From positions 62,001 to 126,000 of the forward strand of contig DASXVO010000054.1 of the NCBI GenBank assembly GCA_036504215.1: a stretch of 64,000 bases of DNA, read 5' to 3'. Positions 59,331 through 64,000 of this stretch are shown here, in pieces. The notes beneath the pieces are model-generated. The model worked only from the letters and a program-made list of their open reading frames with translations. It did no database searches and was not told where the DNA came from. Every line of letters begins with the position of its first letter. Position 1 is the first letter of the stretch. The translations under genes and the position numbers were made by a program. Source of the stretch: Vicinamibacterales bacterium. Its GTDB lineage: Bacteria; Acidobacteriota; Vicinamibacteria; Vicinamibacterales; Fen-181.

Positions 59331-60758
59331 CTACTGGTACGCCAGCTTGACCGCCAGCGCGAGCAGGAGGAGCGCCGTCGGCACGTAGACGAACACCGCG
59401 AAGGTGGCGGCGGCTTTGATGTACTTGAAGAAGTTCACGCCCGCCATCGAGCAGATGGTGAAGGCGATGCCGTCCCACGGCATCCAGAAGTTGAACGCTC
59501 CGCTCGCCAGTTGGAAGGCCAGCACGACGATCTGTTTCGAGAAGTGCAGCACGTCGGCGAGCGGCGCCAGGATGGGCATGACGGTGGCGGCGGTGCCCGA
59601 GGCGCTGCCGAGAAGCGCCGCCATCACCGCGCTCGTCGCGAACATCACGTAGGCGATGACGAACTGCGGCACCTTCGTCAGATAGCCGGCGAAGAAGTTC
59701 AGGATCGTGTCGAGGATGAGGGAGTCGTGCAGGATGAAGTAGAGGATCTGCGCGGCGCTCATCATGATGACGGCGATCATCACGCTGCGCATCCCCTCGA
59801 TGTTCTTGTCGATCATCTCCTTGACATGCAGGCCGCCCGCGACCGGCACCACGATCCCCATCCAGAAGTAGAGCGCGCCGATCTCGGTGAAGCCCCAGCC
59901 GTGGCGCAGCAGCCCCACCATCAGGATGACGAACCCCACGAGCGTGAGCACCAGCGCAAGCGCGCGCCGTGGTGTCAGCGCGGCCGCGCTCGAGTTGTCG
60001 GGCGATGCCCGAAGACGCTGGCGGTTCTCGACGTCCTCGGCCGCAGACAGGGATCGTGACGGATCCCGCTTCACGCGGATCGCATAGCGCATGATCACCG
60101 CGCTCGTGATGGTCATGAAGACGACGAAGCACACGATACGAAAGCCGCTGCCGGAATAGAGCGGCACACCGGCGAGCGCCTGGCCGATGGCCACCGTATA
60201 GGGGTTCGTGATGCCGCACGCGAACCCCACGGCGATGCTCCAGTACATGACGAACACCGCCGACATCGCATCGAAGCCCATTGTCAGCATCAAGGGAGCG
60301 ATGACGAGGATGAAGGGAATGGCCTCCTCGTACATCCCGAAGGTGGCCCCGCAGGCGCCGAGTGCAAAGACGATGATCGGGATGAAGGCGATGCCGAAGC
60401 GGCCGGTCCGCCGCACGAGCGAGTGGATGCCCGCGTCGATCGCACCCGTGGCGATGATGGCGGTCATCGCGCCCGCCGACAGCATGATGACGAACGAGCG
60501 GTCCGCGCCCTCGAGCGCCCCGCGCATGAAGACCGTCCAGAGTTCGCGGAACCCCTGCGGGATCGCCGGCACGAAGTGGAAGGAGCCCGGGACGACGATC
60601 TGCCGCGCGTGTCCCATGACGTCCAGCGAGCGGCGGTCGAAGGTTCCACCCGGGATCACGAACGTGAGCAGCGAGAACAGCACACAGAGGAAGAACATGA
60701 TCACCAGGGGGCTGATGTTCCCCATGGCGTCGATGACTCGCTGGCGCAGGGTCGGCAT
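59331..60758 (-). CDS. YfcC/DcuC-like carrier (arginine or C4-dicarboxylate type)
   Basis: A 475-residue protein with about 12 TM helices. YfcC-like features: ISPLVIMFFLCVLFSLLTFV, IPGGTFDRRS, a hairpin with FALGACGATFGMYEEAIPFI and ITNPYTVAIGQALAGVPLYS, and the repeat half GSASGTAATVMPILAPLADV with WMPWDGIAFTICSMAGVNFF. I choose the ATG at 60758 since GGAG stands 6 bases before it; a GTG at 60776 is the alternative. Likely substrate is an amino acid, dipeptide or dicarboxylate. First gene of an operon with a dipeptidase, a deacylase and an aminotransferase? No: by strand order it is the last, downstream of them, 62 bp after the dipeptidase. Confidence 0.82.
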   Translation of the reverse strand: MPTLRQRVIDAMGNISPLVIMFFLCVLFSLLTFVIPGGTFDRRSLDVMGHARQIVVPGSFHFVPAIPQGFRELWTVFMRGALEGADRSFVIMLSAGAMTAIIATGAIDAGIHSLVRRTGRFGIAFIPIIVFALGACGATFGMYEEAIPFILVIAPLMLTMGFDAMSAVFVMYWSIAVGFACGITNPYTVAIGQALAGVPLYSGSGFRIVCFVVFMTITSAVIMRYAIRVKRDPSRSLSAAEDVENRQRLRASPDNSSAAALTPRRALALVLTLVGFVILMVGLLRHGWGFTEIGALYFWMGIVVPVAGGLHVKEMIDKNIEGMRSVMIAVIMMSAAQILYFILHDSLILDTILNFFAGYLTKVPQFVIAYVMFATSAVMAALLGSASGTAATVMPILAPLADVLHFSKQIVVLAFQLASGAFNFWMPWDGIAFTICSMAGVNFFKYIKAAATFAVFVYVPTALLLLALAVKLAYQ

Positions 60759-60820
60759 CTGATTCTCCAGGAACACCGTGGGCTGGCGAAGCGAGTTCGG
60801 CGGTCTCAGGCGGAGCTTCG

Positions 60821-62101
60821 CTAGAAATCCTCGTGGAACGCCAGCGTCTTCACCTCGACGAGCAGATCGTGCAGTGCGTCAATCGCCCCGGCCGCGCGCT
60901 CCCGATCGAAATCCGTCACCGCCTCGATCATGCCGGACGGGTCGAGGCCGGCCGCGCGCGCCTCCATCGCCGTCAGCGCGGGTTCCGTCTCTGCCTCGAA
61001 CGACCGCCACCGGCTGCGCACGACCTCGATGCATCGCGGGTAGTGGGCATCGACGAGCTTCGCGAGTTCCGTGAACAGCCAGTACGCCGAGTCTTGTGCG
61101 TAGCGGCCCCCGGCCGTCGCGTAGCGGGTCTCGACGTCCGCGATGCCGACGTGGAACGGCACGAACACGCCGGTCAGCGATGTCGAGAGGCAGGACCACA
61201 TCCGGTGCGCCAGTTCCGGCCGCATGCCCCGGCGCGGTTCGAGGACGGTGCAGGCCTCGGTGTTCATGCGCGCCACCGTTCGCACGGACGTGCGGAACGG
61301 CGACCCGTCGGGCCTCGTGCAGTAGAGTGGCGTGCCCTCGTAGACCTCGCGCAGCAACGTCATGAGATCCGGCACGGTCACGGTGCCGAGAGCTGACACC
61401 CGCGCCTCGAGCACGTTGTGTCGGTCGAGGTTGTAGCGGTCCGCCTGGTTCGCTGGGTCGCCGAACGCAGTGGCGAAGTCCGCGGCCGCGCCCATCGTCG
61501 CTCCATGACCTGGCTCTCCTGCGGTGCCGATGCGATAGCAATTCGCGCGAATCGACACCTCGCCATCGCCGACGCGCTCGGCGGCCCAGTGGCCGTCCCT
61601 CGCCAGTTCCACCCACCAGGCCTCGTCCGGATCCGCAACGGCCACCATCGTTCCCGAGTCGCAGCTCAGACCCTGGTGTTCACACAACTCACCGACCAGC
61701 GCCGCACCCTCTCGGGCGGAGGTCGCCCGCTCGAGCACGAGTTGCAGGAACTCGGTCCAGATGACGCCGCCCGGAATCACGTCGTACATCCGATCTTCCG
61801 GCACGCCCTTCATGATGGCCATGTTGTTGGACACCGCCACGCCGTGCTCGTTGATGCCGAAGGTGTGCTCGCCCGGGTAGTGGCGCTTGTCGAAAATCTT
61901 CGCGGCCAGGTGGCGAACCAGATGGGCGGGCTGCGACAGCGTGCCCGACGAGTGCAGCGGGAACCGCTCGTCGGGCGCGGGATCGCGGGCGGGCACAATC
62001 GTCACCTTGTGCGCCGAGTTCCGGCCCAGTTCCTCGCTGTGGGCCAGCAGAACGCATCCGGTCGCGCTACGGTTCTTCCCGACTACGATTGTCGTGCACA
62101 C
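60821..62101 (-). CDS. C69-family dipeptidase (Ntn hydrolase)
   Basis: A 426-residue dipeptidase of the PepD/C69 type. The mature enzyme needs an N-terminal Cys; here a GTG at 62101 is followed at once by the codon for that Cys (GTG TGC ACG ACA: M-CTTIVVGKNRSATG), so I place the start there, not at 62227. Other motifs: CVLLAHSEELGRNSAHKVTI, GINEHGVAVSNNMAIMKGVP, CDSGTMVAVADPDEAWWVEL, and the C-terminal GTPLYCTRPDGSPFRTSVRT. It overlaps the upstream deacylase gene by 19 bp. It should cleave dipeptides in the cytoplasm, with products feeding the aminotransferase. Confidence 0.88.
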   Translation of the reverse strand: MCTTIVVGKNRSATGCVLLAHSEELGRNSAHKVTIVPARDPAPDERFPLHSSGTLSQPAHLVRHLAAKIFDKRHYPGEHTFGINEHGVAVSNNMAIMKGVPEDRMYDVIPGGVIWTEFLQLVLERATSAREGAALVGELCEHQGLSCDSGTMVAVADPDEAWWVELARDGHWAAERVGDGEVSIRANCYRIGTAGEPGHGATMGAAADFATAFGDPANQADRYNLDRHNVLEARVSALGTVTVPDLMTLLREVYEGTPLYCTRPDGSPFRTSVRTVARMNTEACTVLEPRRGMRPELAHRMWSCLSTSLTGVFVPFHVGIADVETRYATAGGRYAQDSAYWLFTELAKLVDAHYPRCIEVVRSRWRSFEAETEPALTAMEARAAGLDPSGMIEAVTDFDRERAAGAIDALHDLLVEVKTLAFHEDF

Positions 62102-62964
62102 AACGACTCCCCGGTTGAGGCCCCGAAGAACGCGTCGATGAGCGCGACGTACAGGTCCACGCGCTCGGCGAGCGGCGGTGAATCCGGCGAGCGCAGGACC
62201 GTCTCCACCGTGAGCACGGGACTGCATCCGATGCGCACGGCAAGCAACTCGTCAACCGATCCATCCGCGCTGTCCACGATGAGGCCGTCGACGATGCCCT
62301 CCCCGAAACGGGTGACCCCCTCGCGCACCAGCGGCAGGCGCGACTGGGCCAGGAACTCCCGAACACGGCGCGTCGCCGGCTGAACCATCCCGTCGGGACC
62401 CGTGACGTAGAGGTACGTTCCCCTTCCATCGAACTGGTACCCCGATGCCTCGTAGACCGGATCCTCGTGGAGGTCGAGTACCGCTGCGCCTGGGCGAATC
62501 CTGATGCCGCGCATCACGAAGTCGGTGATCGCTGCGGCTTCGGCACACGCCGGCACCACCGCGCGCCCCAGCAGGTGGTCGCTGTCGGAGACGCTTTGCC
62601 CGGAGGGCCCGTACCGCTGATGGTGCAGGTAGCCCCAGGGATTGAGCAGCGGCAGCACCAGCAATCGGAGCGCACGCCCGCGCTCGATCATCGTCGGGAC
62701 GCCGCGCGCAAGAGCGAGCGCCCCGGCCGGTTCGCGGCCGTGAATGCCGCCAATCAAGACGGCATCCACCTCGTCCGCGTTCGCATACGCGCGAACCGGC
62801 AGCGTGCCGCCGGATGGCGCCGGCTGTGTCGCTATTTCGATCGTCCGCCACCCGGCCGATTCGAGGGCGTCGAATCCTGCGAGCACGGCGGCGAGTGGCG
62901 GGCGGCCGTCGCCCGCCGGCGGCACGACGAAACAGTCGGACGCGAGCCCGGCATGTGAGCGCAT
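62083..62964 (-). CDS. M14-type deacylase/carboxypeptidase (aspartoacylase-like)
   Basis: A 293-residue zinc enzyme without a signal peptide. Zinc ligands: VDAVLIGGIHGREPAGALAL (HxxE) and AAVLDLHEDPVYEASGYQFD (His). LLNPWGYLHHQRYGPSG is typical of the M14/AstE group. Compared with the exported relative at 37514 it is shorter and cytoplasmic. It may free amino acids from N-acylated or peptide substrates. It sits 7 bp after the aminotransferase and overlaps the C69 dipeptidase gene, so the three are co-expressed. Confidence 0.83.
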   Translation of the reverse strand: MRSHAGLASDCFVVPPAGDGRPPLAAVLAGFDALESAGWRTIEIATQPAPSGGTLPVRAYANADEVDAVLIGGIHGREPAGALALARGVPTMIERGRALRLLVLPLLNPWGYLHHQRYGPSGQSVSDSDHLLGRAVVPACAEAAAITDFVMRGIRIRPGAAVLDLHEDPVYEASGYQFDGRGTYLYVTGPDGMVQPATRRVREFLAQSRLPLVREGVTRFGEGIVDGLIVDSADGSVDELLAVRIGCSPVLTVETVLRSPDSPPLAERVDLYVALIDAFFGASTGESLCARQS

Positions 62965-62971
62965 GGAACGC

Positions 62972-64000
62972 CTAGCCGCGCGCGAGGTGTGTTCGCGCCT
63001 CGTTCAAGCTCGCCTCGAGCAGGACGAGCGCCTCCTCGACGTTCGCCTGCGACACCAGCAGCGGCGGCATGAAGCGAATCGTGCTCGCCCCGCACGACAG
63101 GAGGAGCAGGCCGTTGTGGAACGCGCGTGTCACCACGGCATCGCACAGCGCCTTGGCCGGCTGCTTCGACTGGCGATCCGTCACCAGTTCCATGCCGAGG
63201 AAGAGCCCCTTGCCGCGCACGTCGCCGATTTCCGGATGGCGTTCCTGGAGCGCCTGCAACCGTGCCAGAAGACCGAGCCCGACCTCGGCCGCGTTGGCCA
63301 TGTAGCGCTGCTCCACGAGGTCGAGCGTGGCGAGCGCCGCCGCGCAGCAGATCGGGTTGCCGCCGTAGGTGTTGCCGTGCGCCCCTCTCGGCCAGGCCCG
63401 CATCAGGCTCTTGCGTGCGGCCATCAGGCCGATCGGCATTCCGCTGCCGAGGCCCTTCGCGAGTGTGAGAATGTCCGGCTGCACGCCCCAATGCTCGCAC
63501 GCGAACATCCGGCCCGTTCTCCCGACGCCGGCCTGCACCTCGTCGAAGATCAGCAGGATGCCGTGGCGATCGCAGAGCGCACGCAGGCTGGCCAGAAATC
63601 TGTCCGGCGGCACCAGGTAGCCGCCTTCGCCCTGGAGCGGCTCCACGAGGACGGCGGCAACCTCGCCGGGCGGAACATTGCCCTGGAACAGCATCTCCTC
63701 GATGTAGCGGATGACGGCCTGTCCCTGATCCTGGCCCGCAAACAGCGGCCGGTACGGATTCGGATACGGCACGTGCGTCACCCCGGGCATCGTCGGGAAG
63801 AATCCCTTCTGCTGGGTGTACTTGCTGGACGTGAACGCCAGCGAGCCCATCGTCCTGCCGTGGAAGCCGCCGAGGAAGCCGATGAAGCGGCTCCGGCCGG
63901 TGGCGTAGCGCGCCAGCTTCAGGGCGGCTTCCACCGCCTCGGTGCCCGACTGGCAGAAGAAGCTCATCGCCGGTTCGCTCATCGGAGCGAGGCCTGCGAT
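62972..64000 (-). CDS. Class III PLP aminotransferase (4-aminobutyrate/acetylornithine type), partial
   Basis: The 5' end lies beyond the window; 342 codons are visible. Motifs: FFCQSGTEAVEAALKLARYA, GFHGRTMGSLAFTSSKYTQQ, LVEPLQGEGGYLVPPDRFLA, LLIFDEVQAGVGRTGRMFAC (Asp binding PLP nitrogen), DILTLAKGLGSGMPIGLMAA (PLP lysine) and NTYGGNPICCAAALATLDLV. The sequence is closest to 4-aminobutyrate or acetylornithine/acetyl-lysine aminotransferases. It is upstream of the deacylase in the operon, so it probably transaminates the amino acid set free by it. The exact substrate cannot be told. Confidence 0.9.
   Translation of the reverse strand: MAGLAPMSEPAMSFFCQSGTEAVEAALKLARYATGRSRFIGFLGGFHGRTMGSLAFTSSKYTQQKGFFPTMPGVTHVPYPNPYRPLFAGQDQGQAVIRYIEEMLFQGNVPPGEVAAVLVEPLQGEGGYLVPPDRFLASLRALCDRHGILLIFDEVQAGVGRTGRMFACEHWGVQPDILTLAKGLGSGMPIGLMAARKSLMRAWPRGAHGNTYGGNPICCAAALATLDLVEQRYMANAAEVGLGLLARLQALQERHPEIGDVRGKGLFLGMELVTDRQSKQPAKALCDAVVTRAFHNGLLLLSCGASTIRFMPPLLVSQANVEEALVLLEASLNEARTHLARG

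Noticed and set aside
1-64000. CRISPR arrays, insertion sequences and phage genes
   Set aside because: No regularly spaced repeats, transposase motifs or phage structural genes were seen; the palindromes at 26-33 kb are dispersed singly.

Overview
The window is GC-rich throughout and densely coded, with long single-strand gene runs. It reads as a soil-type Acidobacteriota chromosome, probably of the Vicinamibacteria kind. The reasons are a PadR regulator next to an ADOP-type (Acidobacterial duplicated orphan permease) ABC permease, several Oar-like receptors with an N-terminal carboxypeptidase-regulatory domain, and many exported peptidases. The lineage is inferred from gene content. I saw no rRNA, tRNA, CRISPR array or transposase gene.

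Layout. 0-6 kb (minus): tripartite RND efflux pump (adaptor, pump, TolC-like channel). 6-8 kb (minus): LytS/LytTR-type two-component pair. 8-12.3 kb (minus): cell-envelope block with two L,D-transpeptidases and two lipoproteins. 12.4-14 kb: a decayed sensor gene and a DUF1684 protein. 14-19.7 kb (plus): a tandem Cys-motif protein, then an Omp85-like barrel, a small exported protein, an NtrY-like kinase and an NtrC-like sigma-54 activator. 19.8-20.5 kb: Phd/VapC toxin-antitoxin pair, followed by gene debris. 21-23.3 kb (plus): a redox membrane module (TauE/DsbD-like protein, NapH/NosR-like polyferredoxin, small exported protein). 23.4-26 kb (plus): MBOAT and AlgJ-like pair for O-acetylation of an exopolysaccharide. 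26-33 kb: an intact Oar-like receptor and a decayed paralogue of another, with three related palindromic repeats around them.

33-46 kb (minus) is the most coherent part. A TAXI-type solute-binding protein, a sensor kinase and an OmpR-type regulator lie directly upstream of gamma-glutamyltransferase, a DUF6305-like protein, a DctM-like permease, a previously easy-to-miss 48-residue membrane protein, an M14-type deacylase, an Oar-like receptor and a dicarboxylate/amino-acid symporter. The promoters of ggt and of the receptor share a 44-bp block with identical spacing, including a 10-bp-period direct repeat of the type OmpR-family regulators bind. I infer a sensing and scavenging system for gamma-glutamyl or N-acyl amino acids in which the TAXI protein feeds a kinase rather than its own permease.

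46-53.6 kb: a frameshifted M28 peptidase, PadR and ADOP permease, a metallo-beta-lactamase-fold protein lacking one zinc histidine, and a GH36/GH27-like glycosidase. 53.7-58.4 kb (minus): acyl-CoA dehydrogenase, ETF beta, and a single 824-residue protein that fuses ETF alpha to a 4-hydroxybutyryl-CoA dehydratase-like flavoprotein whose iron-sulfur ligand set is altered. This fusion is the strongest single candidate for something undescribed. 58.6-64 kb: a cupin protein, then (minus) an YfcC-like carrier, a C69 dipeptidase, a second M14-type deacylase and a class III aminotransferase that runs off the window end; this is a second peptide or amino-acid catabolic operon.

All family names come from reading motifs by eye; no database search was run.
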